IMG/VR virus record: IMGVR_UViG_3300032116_000875
Coordinates: 1 to 31,550 of that record
Strand: one strand, 5' to 3'
DNA length: 31,550 nucleotides
DNA from: a virus
The translations under genes and the position numbers were made by a program. Of the stretch, positions 1 to 7,972 are shown piece by piece. The notes under the pieces are model-generated. The model saw only the letters and a program-made list of their open reading frames with translations, did no database searches and was not told where the DNA came from. Each line of letters starts with the position of its first letter. Position 1 is the first letter of the stretch.

Positions 1-320
1 ACCTCAGTGAATACACAGAAGAATGCCACAGATTTTGTGATTAGTAACTCAACAGATATAAAGTGAGCAATGATATCACCAGCAATGTACTTCTCTATCA
101 TATAGAAAAATAAAATCGCCCCTGAATATAGGAACGACTTTTGTATAGTAGCTATAAGTTTTTTACTTTGGAATGATATCCAACCATTTTTCTTAACAGA
201 TCTCCAGATGCCGAAACAAGCGTCAACAAAGATAGCCATCAACGATACCAAGATCAAAGGTACTGCTGGTGTAATCACCGTAAATAATGCAGACAAAATA
301 ATTAATGTGTTAGTTTTCAT
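1..320 (-). CDS. holin-like phage membrane protein (partial, C-terminus off the window)
   Basis: The reading frame runs from an ATG at 320 leftward off the window edge, giving 106 visible codons. The protein starts MKTNTLIILSALFTVITPAV and continues with a second hydrophobic stretch that reads LILVSLMAIFVDACFGIWR. A charged loop (KKNGWISFQSKK) and further hydrophobic segments follow. An early transmembrane helix carrying a D-x-x-x-G step is typical of Bacteroidota and Firmicutes phage holins of the toxin-secretion/lysis type. Its ATG overlaps the stop of the spanin-like gene (ATGA), so the two are probably translationally coupled. A holin would make the inner-membrane lesion that starts lysis. 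The endolysin is not visible and may lie beyond the left edge. The family assignment comes from topology and position, not from a database hit. Confidence 0.6.
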   Translation of the reverse strand, partial: MKTNTLIILSALFTVITPAVPLILVSLMAIFVDACFGIWRSVKKNGWISFQSKKLIATIQKSFLYSGAILFFYMIEKYIAGDIIAHFISVELLITKSVAFFCVFTE

Positions 321-742
321 ACTAGCTTTCTGTATAGTTTATATGAAGTATATACTATAGCAAAGATAATTAAAATAGCCAACATGTTATTAGCCAGCTT
401 CTTCCACCAAGGATACTTCTCATAGTACTTGATAGGAATTTTTCTGTCAATAATCTTAGTGACATATACAGGATCACACTTACCTTGGATATACACCTTC
501 TTTTCTTTTGGTACATACCATGCTTTTACCGTCACTCTCTCCTTGGTTAGAGTTATGGTGTCAGTAAGCTCCTTAATTGTAACCACAGTATCTGTATGCA
601 CTTCGGGTACATATAACGTAATAGTGTCATGTACAATAACAGTATCAGAGGTCAATAGATAAGGATACTTTTCTACAAGCCTAGTAAATCTTTTAACAGG
701 GCTACAGCTTGCCAATAACAATAAAAATAGTAGTGCTCTCAT
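317..742 (-). CDS. putative unimolecular spanin (u-spanin) lipoprotein
   Basis: A 141-aa protein with a lipoprotein signal at its N-terminus (MRALLFLLLLASC, lipobox L-A-S-C with the acylated Cys at residue 13). The middle region, residues 20-110, is rich in Thr/Val and beta-like. A single transmembrane helix lies at about residues 116-136, followed by a short basic tail ending in YRKLV. An outer-membrane lipid anchor plus a C-terminal inner-membrane helix in one chain is the architecture of u-spanins such as phage T1 gp11, which fuse the two membranes at the last step of lysis. The gene sits between the last tail gene (2-bp gap) and the holin-like gene (ATGA overlap), where a spanin is expected. 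No sequence family was recognised, so the call rests on topology and neighbourhood. Confidence 0.6.
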   Translation of the reverse strand: MRALLFLLLLASCSPVKRFTRLVEKYPYLLTSDTVIVHDTITLYVPEVHTDTVVTIKELTDTITLTKERVTVKAWYVPKEKKVYIQGKCDPVYVTKIIDRKIPIKYYEKYPWWKKLANNMLAILIIFAIVYTSYKLYRKLV

Positions 743-744
743 AT

Positions 745-3549
745 TTACCAGAATAATAATGTTCTCCAGAATAATGTACCATTACTTTGTGGAATATATA
801 AAAACTTTAAGCCATCTCTAGATTTTATTAATTCCATACGGTTTCCTACATAAGCTGTAGAGTTTACTCCTGGTATTCTACTACCCAAATTAGCTACTCT
901 TTTAACTACATCTAACATATACAAAGAACCAGAGTTTGAAAACTGAATATAAATATTATTCTCTCCATCATAAGCATATGATGTGTTAGTAGTAAAAGTA
1001 TCTACTAATAATCCAGGGACCATGAAGCCATAATCAAAAGTTTGATTGTTGATATTATACCTTTGTACAAAAGCTGTTGCTCCACCTGTAGTAGTCCATA
1101 TGTAGTTATCATTGCCATTACCGTATGTCCATTTTAATCCGCAACCAGCTCCTCTAGCAGGTATACCAAGTAAGACATAGTTTGTAGTGTTGTCAATTGC
1201 TGTTGTGGCAGCAAATGTTAAAGTGTTGTTAGTATTAGCCGTAATAGCAACTTCAACACCTTGGTTTGCACCACCTATAAATCTTACACGTTTACCCACC
1301 CATTGGTTAGTAATCCAGTTCTTAGCTGTATCTACAAGAGTAGTAGTTGATCCTGAAGTAGCTGTACCATATGAATCCATGATTTCATAACGAGTAGTTG
1401 TATCTGGAGTAAAGGCAGCAGTAGCAAAAACAAGTGTATTGTTATTGTTTGCTGTAATTATTAACTCAGCACCTAAGCCTGTACCAGCTACTATTCTTAC
1501 AACATGACCTACCCAAGTACCGCGTATCCAATTTTTAGTGCTATCTACAAGAGTTGTTGTGCTTCCACTTGATGCATAACCAAAAGGATATTGATCTTTT
1601 GGCTGAAATTTAGTATCTCTACCAAAACTAGCAGGGTTAAGAATAATGTATCTAGTTGCCCCTGTTGTTGGAGTAAATGCCGTAGCAGCAGGAATAGTAA
1701 TAGTGTTAGCAGTATTAGAAGTAATTCTTCTAATCTGTGATGTTGGAGTAATAGACCCTCCTGCAACTAACATAATAAATTTACCTGCATGTTCATTTAC
1801 ATCCCATGTTTCATTTGCATCTACAAGTAAACTGGTTGTTGTTGTACTAGTTGCAGCTAAGTTAGCAGTAGCAGTTATTTCAATATCAAAAGTGGTTTGT
1901 CCCCAAATACCTAATATATTATACCCTGTGTTCCAAGCAGCTTCTGTAGCACCTGAAATTCTAACAAACTCACCATGTTTAAACAAATGGCTTAAAGTAG
2001 TAGTTACAGTACCAATAGTTCCAAGTGTTAGTACGTTGATTGTACATGCTGTGCCTGTACCACCTGTAGTAGCTTTAATACCTGTTGTATAACCTGTACC
2101 ACAACGCCTTAATTTTACAGCTATGACAGCACCTAATGGATCTGTTGCAGTAACATAACATTGAGCATTAGTACCCGTAGAAATAGTAAGTACATCACCG
2201 ACAATATAACCTGATCCACCAGCACCTACAGCAATACTAGTTACACCTGTGGTAGCTCTAGTTGCAGTAGCAATACCAAATCCTACATCACCATCTTTTT
2301 TAACTATTGTGTTGCCAAGCACCCCATAATCAAAATAAGGTCCAGTAATCCACATATCTGCTTCCATGTGATAAGCCAAAGTAGCAGAGTTGGCTGTACC
2401 AATAAAGTAGATTAGGTTATCATCTGGATAAATTTCATATTGAGATGTAGCATCTGGAGTAACTGTCCATTTTGAATCTACTTCAAAGTAATCACCTTTA
2501 TTAGCTACAATTCTTCTATCTTGTCCAGCACCTGTACCACCAATAATTCTAATAGAATAATTTCGGTATCTATCAGCAGGCCAAGATTGAGATGAGTCTG
2601 TTATTGTTCTAGTAGTACCTGCGGTGGCAGTACCAGTAACCAAAGGTCCTGTTAAATCACTTGTTGATTCAATTTGAATCTCAGTACCCAATGCCCCACC
2701 AAACATACCTGTATTCATGGTTTTCTGATACCATGTGTTAGTCAACACATCATACATTTGAAATGTATAAAATGGAGATCCAGAAGAACTTGATAATAAC
2801 CATACTACACCCGTTTTTACCATAAACCTACTGTAGGCACTAGGTGTTACATTGTATGCAGTATCTACTTCAATAATTTGTGATGCAATTTCATATGTTG
2901 CAGCTGTAGTAGGTGTTAATCTCCATCCTTGGTTATCCCAAGGCTCATATTGTTGAAGGTTTACATCTACAAAAAACAATGTGGTTTCATTGTTAGCAAG
3001 TATAGTTCTTTGTTCTATCTGGTTGTTACCTGTTAATACTCGGCATGTGTAACCCAACCATTGATTAATTTCCCATTTTTTAGTAGTGTCTACTATTTGA
3101 GTAGCATTTGCAGAAGTTAAATAACCACCATCATGACTTACAGCATCTGAAGAAGAAATGATTTTTCTAACCTCCTGTGCACCTGGGCCAAACATTATTC
3201 TCATCTCAATACCTTCTAAAGCAGTTCCGCCTGCTAAGTAAGGTATTCTAAATTGAGTTGGTCCTAATGTTTCAAGTATACGTCCTCTGTTACCTAAAAC
3301 TTCTTGACACTGCATTGTATTTACAGTTACTGGAGTGTAATAAGTTGGAGCCAACAAAGTAGCCCAAACATTAGTCCAAGTATCATATCTGTAAAATACA
3401 GAAGTTAGACTGTAATAAATATATCTACCATCACCACTTTGTGCGGAAGTCATAGCAGATGCTGCATTGTTTATTGTCTGTGGAAGAGTTGTCATCCACT
3501 CCCATACAGGTAGATCTAGTGTAGTCTTTAAATTATTTGTTACTGGCAT
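745..3549 (-). CDS. large repeat-built tail-fibre-like virion protein
   Basis: A 934-aa protein rich in Thr, Ser, Gly and Asn with almost no charged clusters, as in phage fibres. The first 120 residues have propeller-like aromatic strands (YIYYSLTSVFYRYD). Five degenerate modules of 65-80 residues then share the pattern TLVDsTKNW..WVG..VRI..G.G.......ITAN..NTL.F......T.YEI. They lie near residues 144-222, 306-373, 571-640, 657-723 and 726-795; the last two are the most alike. Between modules 2 and 3 lies a GSGY-VGDVLTIS type glycine-rich insert (about 423-506) and an Ig-like strand segment. The C-terminus again looks propeller-like. It is the longest gene of the structural operon and lies directly before the lysis genes. 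Receptor binding or a tail appendage role is inferred. Confidence 0.6.
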   Translation of the reverse strand: MPVTNNLKTTLDLPVWEWMTTLPQTINNAASAMTSAQSGDGRYIYYSLTSVFYRYDTWTNVWATLLAPTYYTPVTVNTMQCQEVLGNRGRILETLGPTQFRIPYLAGGTALEGIEMRIMFGPGAQEVRKIISSSDAVSHDGGYLTSANATQIVDTTKKWEINQWLGYTCRVLTGNNQIEQRTILANNETTLFFVDVNLQQYEPWDNQGWRLTPTTAATYEIASQIIEVDTAYNVTPSAYSRFMVKTGVVWLLSSSSGSPFYTFQMYDVLTNTWYQKTMNTGMFGGALGTEIQIESTSDLTGPLVTGTATAGTTRTITDSSQSWPADRYRNYSIRIIGGTGAGQDRRIVANKGDYFEVDSKWTVTPDATSQYEIYPDDNLIYFIGTANSATLAYHMEADMWITGPYFDYGVLGNTIVKKDGDVGFGIATATRATTGVTSIAVGAGGSGYIVGDVLTISTGTNAQCYVTATDPLGAVIAVKLRRCGTGYTTGIKATTGGTGTACTINVLTLGTIGTVTTTLSHLFKHGEFVRISGATEAAWNTGYNILGIWGQTTFDIEITATANLAATSTTTTSLLVDANETWDVNEHAGKFIMLVAGGSITPTSQIRRITSNTANTITIPAATAFTPTTGATRYIILNPASFGRDTKFQPKDQYPFGYASSGSTTTLVDSTKNWIRGTWVGHVVRIVAGTGLGAELIITANNNNTLVFATAAFTPDTTTRYEIMDSYGTATSGSTTTLVDTAKNWITNQWVGKRVRFIGGANQGVEVAITANTNNTLTFAATTAIDNTTNYVLLGIPARGAGCGLKWTYGNGNDNYIWTTTGGATAFVQRYNINNQTFDYGFMVPGLLVDTFTTNTSYAYDGENNIYIQFSNSGSLYMLDVVKRVANLGSRIPGVNSTAYVGNRMELIKSRDGLKFLYIPQSNGTLFWRTLLFW

Positions 3550-3551
3550 GA

Positions 3552-3851
3552 TTAAGAAATAATAATGTTTGATCTAATACCTGTATTGTATGCAGTTCTT
3601 GCCCAATCAGTAATTTGCTGAATTGATGATATACCTCCATAAGCATTAACAGAGCTTACTTGGTTAATGCTTGGAGAAGTGTCAGCGGCAGATAAGTTAA
3701 TCCTTAGATAGCCGTTACCATCTCTTGCTCCTAAGGACTGTGCCATATACAATAATCTGCGCAGTAATACTACAGATTCATCCTCAGCAGGATTAATTAA
3801 CTGCCCATTTTCATCTAAGAGACCTACCTCTTTTACATCAATATAACTCAT
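3552..3851 (-). CDS. small virion-associated protein, unknown
   Basis: A 99-aa protein beginning MSYIDVKEVGLLDENGQL. I chose the ATG at 3851 because it overlaps the stop of the upstream gene as ATGA. A longer version would need a TTG codon at 3863 inside that gene. The N-terminal half is acidic (NPAEDESVVLLRRLLYMAQ) and likely helical. The second half is Ser/Asn-rich with the sequence VNAYGGISSIQQITDWAR. It sits between two tail-type genes with gaps of 2 bp or overlaps, so it is part of the virion operon. A short helical protein here could be a tail-fibre connector, but nothing in the sequence proves that. Confidence 0.65.
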   Translation of the reverse strand: MSYIDVKEVGLLDENGQLINPAEDESVVLLRRLLYMAQSLGARDGNGYLRINLSAADTSPSINQVSSVNAYGGISSIQQITDWARTAYNTGIRSNIIIS

Positions 3852-4702
3852 ACTATATACCAATTAGTTGCTGTGTGTACAATATCTAATGACGTATAGG
3901 CATTCTTAATGTTTATCTCAGCCTGATCGTCAATAGGTTCAGATATCAAAGGTACGATTTTTACGGTACTTTCGCCTATGTTCTTTATGTTATATCCAGA
4001 TGGATTGGCAGAAGCAATGGCAGGAAGATTGATAACGCAAGGCGTTAACATGTCAACATATATGTAATAATCAGTCGCTGAAGGGGTATATGGACTAGCA
4101 GTAACTAATACAGTACTACCCCCACCGCTTGGGACATTTTTCCAAAGTTGAGATGCGGAATTATAAACTATAGTGTCACCATTTGAAGGTGAAATAATCT
4201 GAACATCATGAATCTCGTCAAGCTCATACCCGTTCTGTATCTTTACCTCAACAACACCTTGATTGACATGCTGTCTTACAACAATACCAACATAAACTAA
4301 GTGAGCAGGAGCAAGTTGTTTTGTAGATGTCCACGTCCCTGCAACGGTACTGCTTAAGTATAGTTGTGTTCCGGGCGCATATGCAGATGTATTTAACCCT
4401 TCAAGGGAACCAATGACAACAACATATCCGTTCTTATTGTTAGCAATATCTGCCTGCAATACGCCATATGTCTGAGCTGATGTGGCATCAGAAGTAGCAA
4501 GGGCCTTTGTTACCGTTGGCTTATTTCCTGATCCACCATTGATGTACACAACAGTGCCCTTAGTTAAAGTAGCACCTGTTTGATTTCGTACTAACGAAAC
4601 AAGCTTTATAGCAGACGATAATGTCTTTGGCCTACCGTCGGGCCCTGCGACAGTGATGCTGTCATAACCAAACATGTTGCCATTGGCATCAATTACTTGC
4701 AT
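3848..4702 (-). CDS. beta-rich virion protein, tail/fibre-like
   Basis: A 284-aa protein. Residues 35-155 hold a beta-domain common in phage tail and decoration proteins, with the markers VRNQTGATLTKGTVVYINGG, ATSDATSAQTYGVL and APGTQLYLSS. A linker (GYELDEIHDVQI) leads to a SPSNGDTIVYNSASQLWKNV segment, which is the short repeat typically found in phage fibre proteins just before the tip. The last 80 residues form a separate domain containing YYIYVDMLTPCVINLP. The gene overlaps its upstream neighbour by 10 bp and its downstream neighbour by 4 bp. The role is inferred to be a structural tail or fibre component. Which part of the particle it belongs to cannot be told. Confidence 0.6.
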   Translation of the reverse strand: MQVIDANGNMFGYDSITVAGPDGRPKTLSSAIKLVSLVRNQTGATLTKGTVVYINGGSGNKPTVTKALATSDATSAQTYGVLQADIANNKNGYVVVIGSLEGLNTSAYAPGTQLYLSSTVAGTWTSTKQLAPAHLVYVGIVVRQHVNQGVVEVKIQNGYELDEIHDVQIISPSNGDTIVYNSASQLWKNVPSGGGSTVLVTASPYTPSATDYYIYVDMLTPCVINLPAIASANPSGYNIKNIGESTVKIVPLISEPIDDQAEINIKNAYTSLDIVHTATNWYIV

Positions 4703-5025
4703 CTTACCACATTGATATTTGGAGAGTCGACACCCCTAACAATAAATGAAGTGCCAGCAATATCAGATATAACTTTAATGTAATCGTTCTCATCTAAGTG
4801 ATAACCATACTCATCAGTGAATATGTCACCCTCATCTAGTGATACGGTGTATATCGTAACAGTTGTAGCAGTTGCCGCAACATACTTCTGAACGGTCAAA
4901 ACAGCAGCAGCAAGATTGCTAAAGCGCATAGACTGAACCTCTGATATATTATTATCAGGAGCTGTATGGACGATTGTTCCCGATACAGCAACTATAGTAC
5001 CCTCGTTGCTGAATTTACCAGTCAT
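4693..5025 (-). CDS. small beta-sandwich virion protein
   Basis: A 110-aa protein beginning MTGKFSNEGTIVAVSGTIVH. The pattern of alternating hydrophobic residues (MRFSNLAAAVLTVQKYV, TVTIYTVSLDEGD, ENDYIKVISDIAG) resembles a group of small phage virion proteins that pair an 'extra-terms' beta-strand unit with a C-terminal strand such as SFIVRGVD. Its ATG overlaps the stop of the 52-aa gene by one base (TAATG), which indicates coupled translation. The acidic insert DEGDIFTDEYGYHLDEND is unusual in an otherwise neutral beta protein. It is probably a minor head or tail protein; the function is otherwise unknown. Confidence 0.6.
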   Translation of the reverse strand: MTGKFSNEGTIVAVSGTIVHTAPDNNISEVQSMRFSNLAAAVLTVQKYVAATATTVTIYTVSLDEGDIFTDEYGYHLDENDYIKVISDIAGTSFIVRGVDSPNINVVRCK

Positions 5026-5183
5026 TACTGCTGTCCTTTAAGTGCCTGTATTTCTTCGTAAATAGCAAGCAATTGAGCTTCTTTATCTGCAATGACTTGA
5101 TTAACGTCAACATCAGGGATTTCAATCTCTCTTACCTCAACTAATCCATTTTGATCGTAAATTTCTTCTCTAATAGTTGCCAT
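5025..5183 (-). CDS. 52-aa virion-operon protein with C-terminal helix
   Basis: A short ORF starting at ATG 5183 and ending with TAA at 5025-5027, whose last base is the first base of the next ATG. The protein begins MATIREEIYDQNGLVEVREI and ends in a predicted amphipathic helix (DKEAQLLAIYEEIQALKG). It fills exactly the gap between its neighbours (3 bp upstream, 1-bp overlap downstream), which supports coding despite its length. I recall similar short proteins with an N-terminal 'E-I-x-D-x-N-G-x-V' strand and a C-terminal helix from phage tail modules, but have no firm family for it. Confidence 0.6.
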   Translation of the reverse strand: MATIREEIYDQNGLVEVREIEIPDVDVNQVIADKEAQLLAIYEEIQALKGQQ

Positions 5184-5186
5184 AAC

Positions 5187-5858
5187 TTAACTTATATACA
5201 TGTATATTAATGGGGTTGACGTCACATAATTTGGCGACACTGTAGCTGAATTTGGAACTGTATATGAACCTGGGAAATATGAAAATCCAATCACATTATT
5301 AGAACTTCCAATACCACTAGACCAGAAAGCTGGGATTGATCCCACTGGTGCTCCAGTTGTATTAATAGTGTTTATATTAGCAATAACACCTATAGCGTAC
5401 ATTTGACTAGTTTCATTAAAACTAATAGTACCAGAAGTTGTCCATGTTTTCAAACCTGTTGTACTACAATCAAGATCAGGACTAGCTCCCATTAATTCTA
5501 TTGTATTACCACCTTGAAAATATTTATAAACAACAATCTTCATAAGACTTGAAGCTACTGCTCCAGTTACGTTTACAGAAAACGACTGTGGAGATACTGG
5601 TTGAGCAAAAGTAGTGAACAAGCAAGTTAAGGCATTCGTTCCAGGAAATGCATTTGAACTTGTACTTCCAATTATAGGAACATGTGGATAATAAACACCT
5701 AACTTAAGTGGAAAGTCTAAATGTTGACCAACTATGTTTGTCTTTAATTCATTACCATTCATCGAGTAACTACCCAGACCACCATCTGAAACCTCCATAA
5801 GAGCTTTATCAAATACACCTACATCGTAACTAGGTAAGTCTTCTATTTTATATCCCAT
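5187..5858 (-). CDS. beta-rich virion protein, possible carbohydrate-binding or receptor-type domain
   Basis: A 223-aa protein with the N-terminus MGYKIEDLPSYDVGVFDKAL. From about residue 50 it is a jelly-roll-like domain: strands with the pattern MKIVVYKYFQGGNTIELMG, then STTGLKTWTTSGTISF and SQMYAIGVIANIN. The succession 'description of an object, tag, STTG-K-W, YAIGV' is seen in many phage fibre and baseplate proteins with lectin-like folds. The C-terminal 50 residues are Ser/Thr/Tyr/Pro-rich and end PLIYMYIS. The gene is 2 bp downstream of the 45-aa ORF. A receptor-binding or tail-tip role is plausible. The assignment is by sequence character only. Confidence 0.55.
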   Translation of the reverse strand: MGYKIEDLPSYDVGVFDKALMEVSDGGLGSYSMNGNELKTNIVGQHLDFPLKLGVYYPHVPIIGSTSSNAFPGTNALTCLFTTFAQPVSPQSFSVNVTGAVASSLMKIVVYKYFQGGNTIELMGASPDLDCSTTGLKTWTTSGTISFNETSQMYAIGVIANINTINTTGAPVGSIPAFWSSGIGSSNNVIGFSYFPGSYTVPNSATVSPNYVTSTPLIYMYIS

Positions 5859-5860
5859 GT

Positions 5861-5998
5861 CTAATCTATTATTCGTTCAACATTATCATCAGTAACACGA
5901 TCAACACCATCATCAGCAAGCCTAGCAAATGGACTAATAGCCGATGCTATGATCTTACCAGTAATCTCAATCGCTATGCTTATCGCTGTTCCTATCAT
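5861..5998 (-). CDS. 45-aa ORF in the virion operon
   Basis: ATG at 5998 to TAG at 5861-5863. The start is one base after the stop of the 155-aa gene and the stop is two bases before the next ATG, so the ORF fills the gap exactly. The peptide starts with a hydrophobic amphipathic stretch (MIGTAISIAIEITGKIIASA) and ends acidic (DDGVDRVTDDNVERIID). The hydrophobic part could be a weak membrane segment or a buried helix. The function is unknown. Support is positional, because the operon leaves no other reading for this gap. Confidence 0.5.
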   Translation of the reverse strand: MIGTAISIAIEITGKIIASAISPFARLADDGVDRVTDDNVERIID

Positions 5999-5999
5999 C

Positions 6000-6467
6000 T
6001 TACCAAAGTGCTACAATTTTAGTAGCTGTTGTGTCAGCAAAAACCTGCTTTACCTGTACAGGGAAAAATCCAGCAGGAACACCAGAGAATGTAATGTCAT
6101 CTCCACCTGCTGTCAACACATGTAAATTACCAGAACTGCCTATATATAGAACACATCCTTCTTGATTTACATTTGAGTATATAGCGTACTCATCACCAAT
6201 TGTAATAGGATATAAATCTACAGAAAGTCCTAGTTGTGTCGCACTAACAGATGTTACATAAGCAGCATCACTATTCGTATTTTTATATACAATGTCGCCA
6301 ATTTTAACTCCTAGTGTAATAAAGTCTTTTGTTGCATCTTTGAGCATGTTAGTTCCAGTACCACTATTAGTTCCAGAAACAGCTAATGTATTTGGATTTG
6401 GAATGATAACAGTGTCACTAACTGCAACTAATAATGCTCTACTTGTCTGTAATTTTTGATATGCCAT
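6000..6467 (-). CDS. small beta-rich virion protein (spike or decoration type)
   Basis: A 155-aa protein. Residues 30-90 hold the pattern MLKDATKDFITLGVKIGDIVYKNTNSDAAYVTSVSATQLGLSVDLYPITIGDEYAIYS, a module found in many phage structural proteins and related to the modules in the 934-aa protein (LVD.TKNW...G..V). The C-terminal part, residues 103-155, reads GCVLYIGSSGNLHVLTAGGD, FSGVPAGFFPVQVKQVFA and TKIVALW. I recognise this as a recurrent ending of small phage virion proteins. It is therefore likely a capsid- or tail-associated component. It lies between the basic proteins and the tail block of the operon. Confidence 0.6.
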   Translation of the reverse strand: MAYQKLQTSRALLVAVSDTVIIPNPNTLAVSGTNSGTGTNMLKDATKDFITLGVKIGDIVYKNTNSDAAYVTSVSATQLGLSVDLYPITIGDEYAIYSNVNQEGCVLYIGSSGNLHVLTAGGDDITFSGVPAGFFPVQVKQVFADTTATKIVALW

Positions 6468-6470
6468 GTC

Positions 6471-6731
6471 TTATTTTTTTACGCTCTTGCCGTTTGCACC
6501 GTTTCGAGCACGATTTTTACTTGGGTTTTCTTTTACAAATTTACCACTTTTTGTGGAACTCATATCGGGGCCTCCCTTGCCATAAATACCACCTTCTCTG
6601 CGAGCAGCATTATGCTCAGCACGATATTTCTTTCGCTCTGGAGTAGCGTTTAGATCACGCTGATATTCACGCCTCTTCTCCGCTGCCTTCGGGTTGGCTG
6701 CGTAGTACTTCGATGTCTTGCTTTGTCCCAT
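6471..6731 (-). CDS. small basic phage protein with SHTKSG/NRARNG-type motif
   Basis: An 86-aa, very Lys/Arg-rich protein. The N-terminus (SKTSKYYAANPKAAEKRREY) forms a charged helix. The C-terminal half has MSSTKSGKFVKENPSKNRARNG, a signature I recall from small proteins in many aquatic phages, whose function is unknown. Its first 65 bases overlap the end of the 75-aa gene in another frame. I keep the upstream ATG because the YY..NP..... region appears to be part of the conserved protein. High net positive charge suggests nucleic-acid contact, possibly inside the virion. This is an inference. Confidence 0.6.
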   Translation of the reverse strand: MGQSKTSKYYAANPKAAEKRREYQRDLNATPERKKYRAEHNAARREGGIYGKGGPDMSSTKSGKFVKENPSKNRARNGANGKSVKK

Positions 6732-6894
6732 AGAACATTTTATTTATTAATAGGTTTGGATCGTTCAACGACTCTTGTCGTTGACCACATCCGCAATCTT
6801 CAGTCACTGCTTCAACTACTGCTTTGATACCTGTTGCCTCAGTAATAGCGGCAATCGTATCACCTAGACCTTTGTGTCTTTTTAGGATGATCAT
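6667..6894 (-). CDS. small protein with KGLGDTI-ATGIK and CGCG motifs
   Basis: A 75-aa protein. The sequence GLGDTIAAITEATGIKAVVE followed by EDCGCGQRQESLND is a recognisable short motif set in Bacteroidota phages: a predicted helix, then a Cys-x-Cys step and a helix start. The CGC pair could bind a metal only as a dimer. The last 22 codons lie inside the next gene (65-bp overlap), so that stretch is read in two frames. The start at 6894 overlaps the stop of the 259-aa gene. The function is unknown. Confidence 0.6.
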   Translation of the reverse strand: MIILKRHKGLGDTIAAITEATGIKAVVEAVTEDCGCGQRQESLNDPNLLINKMFYGTKQDIEVLRSQPEGSGEEA

Positions 6895-7670
6895 TTTTTA
6901 GGAACGCTGTATAAGTTACCGTTTCTCTTTACAATCTTGTTACCCAACAATTTCTCAACCTTTTTGGTCTTAATCATTGAAGGGTGTTTAGCTCCCTTAA
7001 GAATCATACCATCATTACCGATAGATCCCCAATGCCCTGTATCGTCAGGCTGAATACCGGCCGCCTTGGCGGCCTCGTAATTGTAGCCGTATTTTTTATC
7101 AATTTTAGCAAGCTTAGATGGATTATCAGCTGCTCTGTCATACTTCTTATCCATTCGGTCGTAACGACGCTCTACAACGCGATTTAATCGCTTGTTGTTA
7201 TCAATGTTGGCAATCTTAGTGTCAACCTTTTTCTTTTGAGTGTAAAGATTACCTGCTTTCTTCTCTTCACGGTATACCTGCATAGCCTCTCGACCAGCTT
7301 GACCTTTCTTCCAAGATCCCATACCAAACTTCTCAGCACGACGCTCAGACTTGAATCCAATCAATTCGCCTCTTTTACTTGCCTCGTCGTAAGCTCCCCA
7401 TGGATCCTCACGTAAGTCAGTCCATGTCTTACCACCATTATTAGGAAATACAGTTGGATTTACGGTATATTTAAATTTACCTGATCCTCCCTCACCGCCT
7501 GCCATGACATGAGTAGATGTAGTTCCATCTGCGTTCTGCATTGGTGTTACACCCTTACGCATATCACGAGCTGCTTGAGCTCTATTTTTTGTAATTAATG
7601 GCGGTTGAGTTGTGTTGCCACTTAATCGATCAACTGCCGCATTCTTGAATGGTATCTTATTGTAATCCAT
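6891..7670 (-). CDS. basic protein with N-terminal DYNxIxFKN-DRLSG tag, possible internal virion protein
   Basis: A 259-aa protein when started at ATG 7670, which overlaps the upstream stop as TAATG. An earlier ATG at 7688 would add six residues. The N-terminus MDYNKIPFKNAAVDRLSGNT matches that of the 62-aa protein at 11995-12183, so the two share a tag. The middle (about residues 100-190) is a highly charged, Lys/Arg-rich coiled region. The C-terminus contains YNYEAAKAAGIQPDDTGHWG followed by KGAKHPSMIKT and NGNLYSVPKK. This 'A-x-x-A-G-x-x-P-D-x-T-G-H-W ... HP' ending recurs in phage virion-associated proteins. A role as an internal or ejected particle protein is inferred. Confidence 0.6.
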   Translation of the reverse strand: MDYNKIPFKNAAVDRLSGNTTQPPLITKNRAQAARDMRKGVTPMQNADGTTSTHVMAGGEGGSGKFKYTVNPTVFPNNGGKTWTDLREDPWGAYDEASKRGELIGFKSERRAEKFGMGSWKKGQAGREAMQVYREEKKAGNLYTQKKKVDTKIANIDNNKRLNRVVERRYDRMDKKYDRAADNPSKLAKIDKKYGYNYEAAKAAGIQPDDTGHWGSIGNDGMILKGAKHPSMIKTKKVEKLLGNKIVKRNGNLYSVPKK

Positions 7671-7972
7671 TATGATCCCTTTTTCCATTTAGTACTAGAT
7701 GACTGAGTCTTGCTTGGAGCCCATTTAGTTTTTGCGGCCCAATAAGCAGCGCTCATCTTACCCTTTGCAATGTTCTTCGCGTGACGACTCTCAAAAGCCT
7801 CACGCTGACCAACCGTCTGATTGGTCTTTACACCCTGCTGACCAAAACGAATGGTCTTCACCTGATCACCCTGCTTAGCAACCACAATGTGGCTCTTAGT
7901 AGCGTGGCCAGGCGTGCGTTTGGGCTTATTAAAGCCCTCAACGCCTGCCCTTTCTAGTCTAGGATCTTTCAT
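7670..7972 (-). CDS. conserved basic phage protein (RFGQQGV / ARHAKNIAKGKMSAAYWA family)
   Basis: A 100-aa basic protein. The core KSHIVVAKQGDQVKTIRFGQ followed by RHAKNIAKGKMSAAYWAAK is a motif pair I recognise from small proteins in the structural region of many aquatic tailed phages. Its biochemical function is not known. The final 15 residues are Ser/Lys-rich and probably disordered. Both ends overlap neighbours by single bases (TAATG), so it is in the middle of a tightly coupled run of basic proteins. Confidence 0.65.
   Translation of the reverse strand: MKDPRLERAGVEGFNKPKRTPGHATKSHIVVAKQGDQVKTIRFGQQGVKTNQTVGQREAFESRHAKNIAKGKMSAAYWAAKTKWAPSKTQSSSTKWKKGS

Noticed and set aside
1646-2092. 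148-aa open frame on the plus strand across the tail-fibre gene
   Set aside because: It is antisense to the 934-aa gene and arises from its Thr/Ala/Val-rich codons. No promoter or initiation context is present and the composition is a mirror of the real gene.
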